A stretch of 64,000 nucleotides of DNA from Eutreptiella sp. 'Long Island Sound 2002'. Its lineage: Eukaryota > Euglenozoa > Euglenophyceae > Eutreptiales > Eutreptiaceae. This document shows, piece by piece, positions 8,929-21,654 of the stretch (its first letter is position 1; every line of letters begins with the position of its first letter). The notes under the pieces were generated by a model. It did no database searches, had not been told where the DNA came from, and worked only from the letters and a program-made list of their open reading frames with translations. Location of the stretch: contig OZ038384.1 in assembly GCA_964036045.1 (NCBI GenBank), positions 42,698,704-42,762,703 of the forward strand, written 5' to 3'. Made by a program: the position numbers and the translations under genes.

Positions 8929-11900
8929 GGTAAGGCGCAATAATCAGCAAAAGTCACAAAGGAAGAGGAATCAAGGCAGGAGAGGGGGGGACAAAGGGCG
9001 CCCACTCTGCCACTCAGCACATCCTGGGTAGCCTGATTCAGGATCCCGCAGGAGGAAGGATAAAACATGCAAAACCAACAAGACATGGGTAAGGCCCATT
9101 GGCTTTTAAAGCCTACCCTAGTGGGAGGGTTCTCACTCTACACTCCCGGCACTACAGGACCCCTGAAGCGGGGGTCAAGTGCCTACACACTCACTCACCA
9201 TCCTCCGCAAATATTCCAACTCAAGTCCCCTTTGGGGCAGGAGATAGCCCCACCACACCACTGTAGGGAGGGTGGTGGTCCTGGGTGCCTATAAGACTTA
9301 GGCCCCAGAAAATCTGTGGAAAAGGGGGTAAAGTGGTAAATCGCCCATACCACCTCAGGATCCCTCATCTGAAAAGGAAACAAAGGTAGTTGAGGGTAGC
9401 CAAGACCTTTACCCTGACACGCGTAGAGGGGCAGGACCCAACTCCACACGGGCTTTGAGACCTACTATGGGAGGCAGGGCACAAAAACAGGGAAAACCGA
9501 AAATCAGAGGTTACCCACTTCAAAACACTCTCCCGCCGAGGCAAAGTGAATTCCAAGGATCCCATGTGGGCACATCCAAAGGGCATTAGTCAAACACTCT
9601 GCCCACCAGATATCCGAGTCTGTCTCCACGATACCGTGTCACTGTCACAGGTCTGCTAGGCTGCGCACTTTGGTGAAATTCCCCTTAATTGAAAAGCAAG
9701 GGAGAAAAGAATGCAAATAACTCCCGCATAGGGTCAGCCTCATGTTCCGAGAAGTGCATGCACAAAGCATTTGGGGAGGAGTTGATTGTCCTGAAAGGGT
9801 TGGCCCTACCTCCCACTCAGGTTGGAGCAAGGCAACAAACTCCAATACCCACTTTTTGAGGTCATTTTTGGGCACCTCAAAAAGGGCTTATGCATACATT
9901 CCTGAGTCAGATTTGAAGTCCAAGATGAGGTGACATATGGGTTCGGTCCGATCCCATATGCGTAGGCCATAACCCAAACTCCTCAAATATGAAGGGTAGA
10001 CACTGATGAGAGGCCATGGGTAAAATGTTCGCCCAAATCAAGAAGATGGCCTATCTTTCCGATGGCCCAAAAGTGACCTCATGAAATTTGGAATTTTGAA
10101 CAAAATTCTAGGAAAATTTCAAAACAGTGAACCTGTGTAACAGTAACCTTTCAGCAAATGCTCAATACAGAGTAGAGAGCACCATTGAAACATAGGAAAA
10201 GACCCTAAGGTCCGACTCCTCATAGGTTCTTTACTGTTTACCCGCCAAGTGACTACATGACAGGGTGATTTTCAGGGTCCATAATGTACATCTCTGGGAC
10301 CATGTAAAACCACTATGCCATACACTTGGCAAACTTGGCTCCAATCGATTGCATAGGTGGGAGACCATACCAAAACAAGTTCAAGTACTCAGAGTAGACA
10401 CATTGGGGAGGTCTTGGGTAGACCATCAAGGAGATTTGGCCCTGAGACCTAAAAGATCCAAGTGGATGAAGTGAAACCACAAAATTTGAAATCTCCAAAC
10501 TGTTTTAGAGATTGCAATTGTGTGGTAGGCCCAAAGTGAGTCTTAACCACGTAAAAGCATGCAGGTAGAGTGCAAAGCGTGCTGTTTTTTTGGAATCAAC
10601 ACTTGGGCTCGAACTCAACATGTACAGGAAGATATGCGTTCGAAAAGTCAACGCACAACTGAGTAAATTTGGGCAATGATCACATGACCAAATTTACTAC
10701 AAGCAAAAATTGACCAAAATGGCACATAGAAAACTGGTCATAGCGTAAACACAAAAATCAACGACGACCTACGGTGACCATATATGATCGAAAGTTCGAC
10801 CAAAAACTCAATAGTAGTGGATCTCCATGGTCACCGCAAGTGAACACATGAAAAGTATAAAATTCAACACACGATCATTAAAACTCATGTGTGGCCCTAT
10901 GTACAATGAATCACGGCCGAACAACGTGCACTAACCAAAGTAGATACATGCAACAACAGGCATCAACAACACTTAGACTCAAACTCGACGCGAGCTTGGA
11001 GATTCAAGCTTGAAAAGTAGGCCCATGACAGGCCGTAAATGAGTGATTTTTGGCATAAAATGACTATGCCAAAATGAGCTCAAAAAAGTTTATAACTTCG
11101 AACTAAAACATGTCAAAAGCATCCAAACGCAACCAAAACTCGAACATATATTGTTCGTACTCACCAAGTACGAACAAAATGAGCTCTTACTTTTTTTCCG
11201 TCGCCACTATATCTTGGAGATATAGTGGCAAACTTTGAGCACATGAAAACAAAGTGCTCAAAATTTCGGAAGTAAAATTGACACCAAAAGTCGCCAATGA
11301 CTCAAACGAACTTGAATGAAGGTTATTGAAGAACTAGAGACCTGTCGTAACCACGTCAAAAAAAAAATCACCAAAACACTCCACAATGACGCGACACACT
11401 GACTCAAAAAAGTGGCATCATGAACGACACAAACATGCACTATTCGTGCATGAAAGTGGGGCCCACCATGGAGTGCGGTGACCCACCACGACCATATGTC
11501 CACAATGCAAAGGGAAGGGAAAGCAAACCAAAATGATTACCAATGTTGACATCAACCTGGAATCAATGAACTCAACTTTATCTTGAGGTTCACCATGGTC
11601 TCCAAACCACAACCTAAATTCAATTCAATCCTAATAAATAGGGCATATCTCCAAACTGGCTTGCAACTCACACAAACAAATAACATACCCTTGTAGAGGA
11701 GAGTCATGCCATTTCATTGCATCTCTTCTCAAGAGAAATGGATGGAAAATCTCAATGCACGGTTGGGCAGAAGTGAGCAGATGAAATGCATAAGATGTGC
11801 GTGCCATGCCTAATCTAACAATGGGGGGTAAAAGAAAAAGGCACCGTAAGGTGCCGGCAACAATGCCTGAGCTATCCCTATACTTTAAATGGCTGGGCAC

Positions 11901-11937
11901 CATGACGTTAAGGGGTTTCTGAAAGTTGTGGCACCAG
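8721..11937 (-). mobile_element. Family-C LTR-like unit, copy 1
   Basis: A 3.2-kb non-coding unit repeated directly at 18,392-21,654 with substitutions and small indels; blocks such as 11,000-11,250 are almost identical. Its sense appears to be minus, judged from the attached PBS-like site and the gag-like ORF beside copy 2. ORFs inside are short and not conserved between copies. Because copy 1 also carries the PBS-like site, it may be the 5' LTR of a separate C element rather than the 3' LTR of the one at 12-18 kb. Confidence 0.7.
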
Positions 11938-12562
11938 AACCTGAACTTTTAATTCCCTATTATGAACTAAGCAGTGACTATTACAACCATGCAGTCAGAT
12001 TTAAATTAACTCAACAGGATGAATTTGCCGTGAAGGCCAGTTCATGGTCTCGAGATTTGGGTCGCCAGATCCAAACTGGCAGTTCGCCCGCGAATTGGCG
12101 CGACGCCGGTTCACCACCAGGCCGCTGCCAATGTCTAACTTCTGTACCTCTGCGAATTTAAGGCAAATTCGCATAGGTATCTACAGGGCAATGGATTCCC
12201 TAATGACTGATACAAAAGCGGCGGAAAAACACGCCGAGTTCCCTGATATCCCTACTGCAGGCTCCTGTCAAAAGTACCATGAAAGGGAAGGTTAAGGGGG
12301 GATGAAGGCTAATGATATCCCCTATCAAATCCCATAGTGTGGGCCTATAATAGCCTACGGAAGGCGATGATGAGGGTCAGCACAAAAGAAGTATGTGTCC
12401 CCATAACCGGGGATCCGGCCCCACAGGGGGGACCGGGGGGCGCAGGGCATGACGGAAACCAAACAGTGCCCTCCCTAGCTCAACGACACCGTTGAAGCAA
12501 AAAAAACAAAGGTGGTGACGTCGTGACCTAGAACCAGGAAAACACAGGGATGGGAGGGGTGG

Positions 12563-12599
12563 GTGTAAAACTTCACCTACGGCTCAAATCGCTTTACAC
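12563..12599 (+). repeat. Third copy of the GTGTAAA...TTTACAC motif
   Basis: The ends GTGTAAA and TTTACAC are inverted repeats around the same core as 8668-8702. About 45 bp downstream, near 12,645-12,668, a diverged inverted copy (ACGATTTTAGCCGTG) allows an imperfect hairpin. Confidence 0.5.
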
Positions 12600-13127
12600 T
12601 CCCCTCCCCAGCCCAGCAATCGTGCAGGCGAAAACTGACACGGAAAAACGATTTTAGCCGTGTGGCCTCCCTCTGCCCATCAGTGCTTCTGTTGGGCTGA
12701 ACCATCAGGTTAGCACAACAACCTAATGCGGTCTCTACACATTCAAATGAAAAACAAGCAACACAGAAAGTCAATCAGTTAAAACTCAAGGTATGCTGTG
12801 ACAGGAGGAAATCATTCAGGCATGCCATCATTATCCTCCTTCCATCACCTATCCAGATTGAAGACTAAATGTTTGATCAAGACAATGGCTGCCCACTTCC
12901 ATGAAGGAAAGGCCCACGTGCCAACAGTGGGTGAAAAAGTAGAAACAGATGACAGTCCATTCAGTGGGTTGGGACCCATACCTTCAGTGGGGGTTAGATC
13001 CCATCAACCCCAGCAATGCAGAGAAGAACAATGTACAGATTGCGACTGATCATCCAGGATCGGTCAGGATTCAGGATAGAGGTACTGCAGAGGCTATGCC
13101 AGCGCCTGCAGTGCCTGGATTCAGTCA

Positions 13128-13155
13128 GACTACTCAGACTACTCAGACTACTCAG
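13128..13155 (+). repeat. 9-bp tandem repeat
   Basis: Three perfect units of ACTACTCAG. No function implied. Confidence 0.8.
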
Positions 13156-14266
13156 CATACCTTACTTCAGTTTCACTCAGGGACACCAAAAGGTCCTGTA
13201 CTTATACCACAAGCAGTGCTGTTTACAGCCACAGCCTCCACAAGAGCTTACATTAGGGGGAAGCTTTGAGGTGCCCGCTTAGCCATGGCGGCTCTGGTGA
13301 CTATCTCAGGAAGTTGCTGCGACTTTTTATGCACCTCAGACTGGTCCAGTATCCACCCCCTGCAGCTGCCAGGTTTCTGGCCGATACCTGGGTTGGTATG
13401 GCAATTTCCCCTCGTGACCCTATCCCTGGTTACCCAGCCATGGGATTGTACAAGAACTGACCCGACTTGGTCATCAGTGGATCTTCTGGACCGGTCTGAC
13501 TCAAAGACATTGAACTGCTGCAGTGCAGAACAGACTCTTGAGGGCGTCTGGGTGTTGGTGCTGCACCAGAAGGCCAGAAACGTCCTCTTAACAGCTCATG
13601 TGTTGGGGGTGTCCAGAGCCCCAGTGGCTGCAACCTACGCACTTTACTGGGGTCTGGACTCCACTCCGACACTGAATGCGCTGCCTAAGTACACGTATAT
13701 GGTGGGTGCTCCGCATATGGGGGCCTGCACTTGACTGCACTACCCAGCGGGTCCCGCTGTTTGCAGTTCAACAACCTGTTTCTTCTTTGATTCGGCCTTT
13801 TAGTTGTGTTTGGGTGTTGGCGACCCCGAAAAAGGGGGCTGCTGCAGTTTGGGAGCCAATTTCACGCACACATAGGCTAGACACTACCCTGTGATGCTGC
13901 CAGTCTGGAGCCTATCCGCCCAAGTTGGTGGTCTGAGCGTGTCAGCTCCATACCGACAGCATATATGACTGTATATGTATCAGTGGGAGATGGGTTGAGT
14001 GCCCCCCTCCTGTGGTAGAGGAAGAGAGATTAGTGTAGGCCTATGGACCCAGGATATGGAGGTCGTACCTCCTCAAGTCCCACCCTGATGGTCTGATGGA
14101 CTACTTTGGCTTAACGGCTCCGCTTGGATCCTGAAATACATCCTGATGAATGTATTTACTATGGGTGTACCAACCTCTGCCTGCAGGACAGGGGGGTACA
14201 GAAGATATGACATACATGTGCACATACAAGGGAAAAGAGAAAACCTACACGTTCCCCAGAGCCCGA

Positions 14267-14330
14267 GAGACTTGCAACTGGGCGGCCTGGTTCCCAGATC
14301 CCCAGAGACTTGCAACTGGGCAGTCTGGTT
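14267..14330 (+). repeat. Tandem duplication of about 34 bp
   Basis: GAGACTTGCAACTGGGC occurs twice here, with a further copy at about 14,975. Each is followed by similar sequence, so this is a local duplication within the decayed region. Confidence 0.7.
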
Positions 14331-15827
14331 TGGTACTGTGGCTAGGCAGCGCCCACAGTGAGATGGCAGGACACTTCAAACAACAGTCAACACACCACTA
14401 CTACACCCGAAAGCAGGACACACTTGGCTCAGGCAGGCCGGTAGGCATCAGCCGTCCACATACGGCCTACACTTGGGGGCGCTGTGGGAAGACTACTCAG
14501 ACCGGGGATTCCCCTCAGGTTGACTTCGGGTTCCGACTGGGTGCAGGTCCTCCAGACCCTCGCAGGGTAACCACAAGGTTCTGGTGGCACTCTTTGACGA
14601 TGAGTGAGGGCATCCATAAGGTAGATCGCCCGTCTACCCAGGAAGAATAGACCTTGCTGGATCTGGTGGGCCCCCACTGGAGGACATTGTTCACCCCCTG
14701 CTGCCAAGCACACTCCTCACACGCACTCCACTCACCAACTCACATATTCCGCGGTGATCCAGCAGGCTGATGGGGCGTTTCGCCGTGGTCGCCTAAGAGG
14801 CCCCGGTTGGGGCTAAGCTGGACGGCAGGACATCGTCCTGAGGGTCCCCAAGGTCCATGACACTGACGTTCATGGCACCACGCTGATGCCCTGATCACCC
14901 GAGCAAGACTCGAAATCCTGCTCAGGGACAGCCAATTCTCGCACAGACCGCGATCATCTTGGTCAAGTTTCCAGAGACTTGCAACTGGGCGGCAGGACCT
15001 TGATCGGACGGCTCTGGGTGGATAGGGAAGGGGAAAGGAAAAAACAAGGAGTGGATGTCGTCGACCATCGCCTCCTTGGTCGGGTCACAGTCCAACACAG
15101 CCGCCAGGACCCGTACGCTGCAGCAACAGGGCTCACCGGTCGTTGGCACTTCAGGTTTTTCTGGCTGTGCAGACTGGGGTGCCTTCACCTGACAGCACAA
15201 TCCAGCCGAGAGGGACGTCATAATGCATAGGGCGTCCACGAGCTGTGGGTCGCCCTTTGCTGGCATCGAAGCAGGGGGGGTATCTTATTCAATCCACCCT
15301 CTGGAACTCGGTCAAATCCCAGCCTGCGTGGCTATACACTCGGACGGGGCGAGCAGGACTGATATGCTGTTAGCATAGCCCCATTCATCGGATGGGGACT
15401 CTGGGTTAATGCTCTCAGGGGTAGTCCCAGTCAGTCTTTGGACCCCATTTAGTCCTTCGCTCAAGCCCTGTTCAGGTGTGAATCCTGCTGGAGTCAATGG
15501 CAGCAAACTGCTCATCATTTCTGGACAAACGGGCGTGGCATCAGGACCACTTTCACAGTGGGTCCCTGCTGGTGGTTGCGAAACCTGTAGAGGATTCTCC
15601 ATTCTGTCCTTGCCTGGTGATCGTGTGTTCACAGATGTGTGTGCGGGATGGACGTCCAACCGTCGGGATAGCCACCAGCTTGTCGCTGGGCATCCCTGAC
15701 TCAGACCCAATAAGGAACGGAAAGAATAGGTCTTGGGTGGGTTGGCATGTCATGACATCCTGAAAGCCAGGGGTCTTGCCAGAGCACCCCTTACCTTCTC
15801 ATCCAGGCCATCTCATGCCCAATCAGT

Positions 15828-15854
15828 AGGTCCATGGCACTCAGTCCATGGCAC
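15828..15854 (+). repeat. Dispersed CCATGGCA...CCATGGCACC motif
   Basis: GGTCCATGGCACTCAGTCC followed by ATGGCACC recurs with one change at about 16,623-16,650. It is a local repeat of unknown meaning. Confidence 0.6.
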
Positions 15855-17161
15855 CCTGGGCATATTGTACCCAATCAGCAGGGCTAAGGCATAGGGTCCA
15901 TGATCCCAGACCCCAGATCCAGCCATACCTCAGGGTAATGTCCCTCGGGTCTCCCAACACTGCCTCCTTTATGGAGGGCTGGCACCCCGAAGGGTCCAAC
16001 CCCCTGGGGCCGCCTTCCTGCGGGGTATATCCCGTTGTACCCACCTGTATTCCTCCAGCGCGACTCGTAGGCCGCTGCCTGGGTACTGCCCTTGCGGGGG
16101 GTCCAAAAAAGGCATAAACAAAACCTGAAAAACTGGTCCCCTCGCTGTGCGCGCATGCTCTACCTGGCTCAGGGTCAGTCACCCACTGTCCTTCAGGACA
16201 TTGGTGGGGCTGCCCTGCTCAAGGCCTTCCCACTGCATTTGTGGTTCCTCCCCTCCCCAACGGTTTCTAGAGCTTCACGCCAGTCCAACCCCTCCTTGGC
16301 ACTGTGCTTTGCCGTGGTGCTCACGGTTTACCTGGTCCCTTCGTTTCTGGTTGCCCCACTTGCGGAGATATGCGCTCCGGTCGCCCTTAGCCCACTGCTC
16401 CCATCATCGGCCACATCCTGTGCAGCCTCTGGGCTGGGAAGTGCCATGTGGATACCCACACAGCGCCCGGCTCAGTGTGACAGTAATGTCCCACTGGTGA
16501 TAGGACGTGGGGCTCCCTTCCACTCTGTGACCTGGCAGTCCCATGGCCCCATAGCTGGCACATGCACTTGGGGGGGGGTCCCCACAGGGGTAGGGCGTCC
16601 TGGTCTACCCCTCACTACTGCAGGTCCATGGCAATCAGTCCATGGCACCAATGAGGCATTGAAAAATAATGTACAGGTCCCATACGAACCTGGGTGTTCG
16701 CCTTGGGCACTTAACCTTCAAGGGGGGGCAGGTTCTGATGCTAAAGCTGGTGACCTATCAGGAAGACAAACTGCCCCAGGCGCGGTCCACCCCTAAAGAG
16801 AATTTCTATCCACCCACGGACTGAGAAAGGAGATGGAAGAAACTGGATACAGGCTGATTGCAACGGCTCAGGCCTTACGTCAGCACCGCTGCAGATATTC
16901 TGGGGCTCTGGCCATTGTAGGCTGACATACCCCTATAGACACTCAGAATCGGCCATTGCAGTGATTCCTATGTACAACAGTGGCATAGACCGGTTGCGAC
17001 GGCTCGAGCCCAACATGGATCAATCCTGCTGACAAACACAAAAAGTAACACCCTGCAGGTCTGCTGGTTTCTGCTCCAGTCTAGTGGATTCCCGTTACCC
17101 ACAGGGACCCCTATAAACATCCAGACTGGGCTGAAAACCAGAAACCAGATCTGCGTAAAAC

Positions 17162-18419
17162 TTAATGCTCGTCTTGGCAGGGTAGTGCCACTCCCCATAG
17201 GGCATCCGGTTGCACCTGAGTACAACCGCAGGCACGTCCCCCGCATGGCGGATCCCAAGGGCTCCAGATCAGGTCGTAGCACTCGGGAGCGATGAATCCC
17301 CATAATTGTTGGAGGCGATGGAGCGAGCGTGGTGGCCGGGGCTTTCGAGCCTCCACAGGGCTGGCGTTGATCGCCAGCATGTCATGCACGGTCTTGGGGG
17401 CCTCCTGGGGGCAGGGGCAGGTTTCCACAGTGCCCTGCTCGTTCGTGGTCGCCTCCTCGGCCTGCTCAGCCCCTGAGGGGGCGCATTGGGCATCCTTCGC
17501 GGCCTCCTTGACCCCTGAGCGGACATCCCTGAAGTTCAAGGGGTCATTCACGGGGCTCTGCGATTTCGCCGCGGTGGTCAACTCCATGAGCTCCTCTGGG
17601 GGGGGCTGAAGGGGGTTGATTCGGCCCCATTTCAGCCCCCGCGTGGCATGGGGGGTCATTTAGGACCTCGGGGGCGGCGCTCAGGACTGTGGAGTCATCA
17701 GGGGGCGGCGACTGGGCCCCTGGGGCTGGTTCCGACCCTTCAAGTTGTCGTTGACTCTTCACTTGCCGACCTCCTTGACATCCTCTCCGGCGGCAGCGGC
17801 GCGGGGTGCTCGTCACCGTTGTGGGTGCACGCGGTTCTAATGATCTCTTTGATGAACTAGAGGGCGCCGGCCATTGTTCAGTTGGCGGCGGCCATTGGGG
17901 CTGCCCTTCAACTGATGGGCGCATCCAGGGCTGCGAGGGGGCGGCCACTGAGATAGGGGCCTCCCCTTGGGGGGACTGAGGCGCTTGGCTCAGGGGGTGG
18001 TCCTGAGCTGGGGCTGCCGGGCTCGGGGGACTCGAGGAGGTCGGTAGGGGGGCGCTGACGGCCTCCCCCATCACTGGGATCCTCTTCTCCATGGACTCCA
18101 AGCGCTCCTCGATGGCCAGGGCTGGCCTGCATGCCCGCAGGGCAGGACCCAAGTCAATGACGAAGTCCTCCAAGATAGGGAGGCGCGCCATGCCGCATTG
18201 GATGGTGAGGCGCTCTCTCCCTAACACTTTCAGCTCCATGAGGGCCTTGGTGAGAGCATCTCTGGTCTCTCTGAAGTCCATCTCTGAGGGATTGACACTT
18301 TCTGAGGATAAGGGGCTTGATTTGCGCTGCACCGATGGCGCTCGGGATGTGGGGCTGGTCGATGCTTCGATTTGCTGTTCCGGGGCTACCATCCCCGGGT
18401 CGACCTTCTCCAAGCCCAT
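17162..18419 (-). pseudogene. Gag-like protein of family C, frameshifted
   Basis: The minus-strand ORF opens at 18,419, eight codons before the PBS-like site, so its start lies inside the LTR-like unit and the site is translated. Its first 290 codons (to 17,544) are rich in Pro, Ser and Glu, with a short charged helical stretch around residues 50-120 (KALMELKVLG, AIEERLESMEKR) and a basic patch near residue 210. At an 8-G run (17,598-17,605) the sensible reading changes frame and continues to 17,162. No zinc knuckle was found. The gag assignment rests on position next to the LTR and on composition, not on a recognised domain. Confidence 0.45.
18375..18391 (-). other. Candidate primer-binding site of family C (copy 2)
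   Basis: Identical to 8704-8720, starting TGGTAGCC on the minus strand. Downstream in the sense direction comes the gag-like frame. The CCGGGGA...GCCCCGG inverted repeat spans it. Confidence 0.45.
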
Positions 18420-21400
18420 GCGGCCTCCTCCCTTGCACGTTCGCGTAGCACAAGCAGAAGACCACTCACATCCACATTGAGTCCCTCAACTCAGTGAGCA
18501 TCCATCGGGATTGCGAAATCGAAGCGATCCCTTTGAGGTCTAAACAACAAAGGAAAGAAAGCATGTACAAAAGGTCATAGAAACATGTAAAACCTCCAAA
18601 CCATGTCCCGGTTAGGATAAGGTGCAATAATCAGCATAAGTCACAAAAGAAAAGGCATCAAGGCAGGAGAGGGGGGGACAAAGGAAACCCACTCTCCGAC
18701 TCAGCACATCCTGGGTAGCCTGATTCAGGATCCCCAAGGAGGAAGGACAAATCATGCAAAAGCAAAAAGACATGGGTAAGGCCCATTGGCTTTCAAAGCC
18801 TACCCAATTGGGGGGGTTGTCACTCTCCACTCCCGGCACTACAGGACCCCAGAAGCGGGGGTCTAGTGCCTACACACTCACTCACCATCCTCCTGAAATA
18901 TTCCAACTCAAGTCCCCTTTGGGGCAGGAGATAGCCCCACCACACCACCGTAGGGGGGATGGTGGTCTTTGGTGCCTATGAGACTTAGGCCCCAGAAAAT
19001 CTGTGGAAAAGGGGGTAAAGTGGTAAGTCGCCCATACCACCTCAGGATCCCACACCCCGAAAGCAAACAAGGGTAGTTGAGGGTACCCAAGACCTTTACC
19101 CTGACACGCGTAGAGGGGCAGGACCCAACTCCACACGGGCTCTGAGACCTACTATGGGAAGCAGGGCACAAAAACAGGCAAAACCGAAAATCAGAGGTTA
19201 CCCACTTCAAAACACTCTCCCGCCAAGGCACAGGGAATTCCAAGGATTCCATGTGGCCACATCCAAAGGGCATCAGACAAACATTATGCCCACCAGATAT
19301 CCGAGTCTGTCTCCCTGATACCGTGTCACTGTCACAGGTCTGGTAGTGTGCGCACTTTGGTGAAATTCCCCTTAAGTGAAAAGCAAGGGAGAAAAGAATG
19401 CGAATAACTCCCGCATAGGGTCAGCCTAAGGTCCAGGGAAGTGCATGCACAAAGGGTCTGGGGAGGAGTTGATTGTCGTGAAAGGGTTGGCCCTACCTCC
19501 CCCTCAGGTTGGAGCAAGGCAACACACTCCAATACCCACTTTTTGAGGTCATTTTCGGGGACCCCAAAAAGGGCTTATGCATACATTCCTGAGTCAGATT
19601 TGAAGTCCAAATTGAGGTGACATATGGGTTCGTTCCGATCCCATAAGGGTAGGCCATAACTTTAACTCCTCAAATATGAGAAGTAGACACTGATGAGAGG
19701 CCATGGGTAAAATGTTCGCCCAAATCGAGAAGATGGCCTAACGTTCCCATGGCCTAGAAGTGACCTCATGAAATTTGGAATTTTCAACAAAATTCTAGGG
19801 AAATTTCAAAACACTGAGCCTGTGCACCAGTAACCTTTCAACAAATGCTCAATACAGAGTAGAGAGCACCATTGAAACATAGAAAAAGACCCCAAGGTCC
19901 GACTCCTCATAGGTTCTTTACTGTTTACCCGCCAAGTGACTACATGACAGGGTGGTTTTCAGGGTCGATAATGTACATCTCTGGGACCATGTAAAGCCAC
20001 TATCCTATACACTTGGCAAACTTGGTTCCAATGGATTCGGTAGGTGATAGAACATACCACAAGAGTTTCAAATACCCGAAGTAGACACATTGGGGAGGTT
20101 TTGGGTCAAAGATCAAGGAGATTTTGCCCAGAGACCAAAGAGAACCAAGTCGATAAAGTGAGACCACACATTTTGAAATCTCCAAAGCGTTTTAGAGATT
20201 GCAATGGTCTGGTAGGCCCAAAGTGAGTCTTAACCAAGTAAAAGCAAGCACGTAGAGTGCAAAGCATGTTGTCTCATTGGAATCACCACTTGGGCTCGAA
20301 CTCAACATGTACATGAAGATATGAGTTCGAAAAGTCAACGCACAACTGAGTAAATTTCGGCAATGTTCACATGACCAAATTTACTACAAGCAGAAATTGA
20401 CCAAAATGGCACATAGGAAATTCGTTGTAGCGTAAACACAAAACTCAACGACGATTCATGGTGACCATACATGGATAGTAGTGAGAATGGAGACCACAAA
20501 TGATCGAACGTTCGACCAAAAACTCAACAGTAGTTGATCTCCATGGACACCACAAGTGAACACATGAAAAAAATAAAATTCAACACACGATCATCGAAAT
20601 TCATGTGTTGCCCTATGTACAATGAAACACGGCCGAACAAGATGCACTAAAGGAAGTAGACACATGCCACAACACGCACCAATAACACTTAGACTGAAAC
20701 TCGACGCGAGCTTGGAGATCCAAGCTCAAAAAGTAGGCTCATGACAGGCCAAAAAAGAGTGATTTTTGGCATAAAATGACTATGCCAAAATGAGCTCAAA
20801 AAAGTTTATAACTTCGAACTAAAACATGTCAAAAGCATCCAAACGCAACCGAAACTTGAACATATATTGTTCGTACTCACCAAGTACGAACAAAATGAGC
20901 TCTTACTTATCTTCCGTCGCCACTATATCTTGGAGATATAGTGGCAAACTTTGAGCACATGAAAACAAAGTGCTCAAAATTTCGAAAGTAAAATTGACAC
21001 CAAAAGTCGCCAATGGCTCAAATGAACTTGGTGCAAGATGATTGGAAAACTAGAGACTTGTCGTAACGAGGTCAAAAAAAAAAATTACCAAAACACTCCA
21101 CAATGACGCGACACACTGACTCAAAGAAGTGGCATCATAAACGACACAAAAATGCACTATTCGTGCATGAAAGTGGGTCCCACCATGGAGGGTGGTGACC
21201 CACCACGACCATATCTCGACAATGCGAAGGGAAGGGAAAACAAACCAAAATGATTACCAATGTTGACATCAACCTGGAATCAATGAACGAAAATTGATCT
21301 TGAGGTTCACCATGGTCTGCAAACTACAACCTAAATTCAATTCAATCCTAATAATTAGGGCATATCTCCAAACCGGCTTGCAACTCACACAAACAAATGA

Positions 21401-21654
21401 CAGACCCTTGTAGAGGAGAGTCATGCCATTTCATTGCACTTCTTCTCAAGGCAAATGAATAGAAAATCCGAATTTACGGTTAGGCAGAAGTGAGCACATG
21501 AAATGCATAAGATGTGCGTGCCATGGGTAATCTAACAATGGGGGGTAAAAGAAAAAGGCACCGTAAGGTGCCGGCAACAATGCCTGAGCTATCCCTATAC
21601 TTTAAATGGCTGCGCGCCATGACGTTAAGAAGTTTCTCAAAATTGTGGCACCGG
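18392..21654 (-). mobile_element. Family-C LTR-like unit, copy 2 (5' LTR)
   Basis: Direct copy of 8721-11,937, recognisable from the PBS edge to GTGGCACCGG at 21,645-21,654, where element A's LTR begins. Between about 20,760 and 21,000 the two copies are almost base-identical, including TCTTGGAGATATAGTGGC. Element A inserted at or near its outer edge, so its true outer end may lie beyond A, outside the window. Confidence 0.7.

Larger units (their letters stand above)
1..9579. repeat. 9.6-kb near-perfect palindrome, no spacer
   Basis: The two arms, 1-4790 and 4791-9579, are reverse complements. Base i pairs with 9580-i over most of the length and with 9581-i near the centre, because a C-run near 4270 is one base longer in one arm. 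The centre is the self-complementary TAGGGTTATAACCCTA. Every ORF of one arm recurs on the opposite strand of the other. Substitutions are few; four lie in the outer 500 bp (164/9416, 192/9388, 403/9177, 473/9107). The left arm runs off the window, so the palindrome may be longer. A fold-back sequencing or assembly artefact is possible, but the substitution pattern argues for real independent mutation. Confidence 0.95.
11938..17161 (-). other. Decayed internal region of a family-C element
   Basis: This 5.2-kb stretch lies between the two LTR-like copies. Only short ORFs remain and no RT, integrase or RNase H motif could be found on either strand. Minus-strand fragments at 14,922-15,266 and 15,312-16,182 have protein-like composition but no recognisable domain. 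Local duplications are listed separately. It probably represents degraded gag-pol sequence, inferred from position only. Confidence 0.4.

Noticed and set aside
10000-10040. CTGATGAG in family-C LTR copies (about 10,002 and 19,692) as hammerhead cores
   Set aside because: No stem II followed by GAAA and no cleavage triplet in the right place.
13285-13734. 149-codon plus-strand ORF in the decayed family-C interior
   Set aside because: No recognisable domain, opposite to the inferred sense strand, and alternative frames are equally open.
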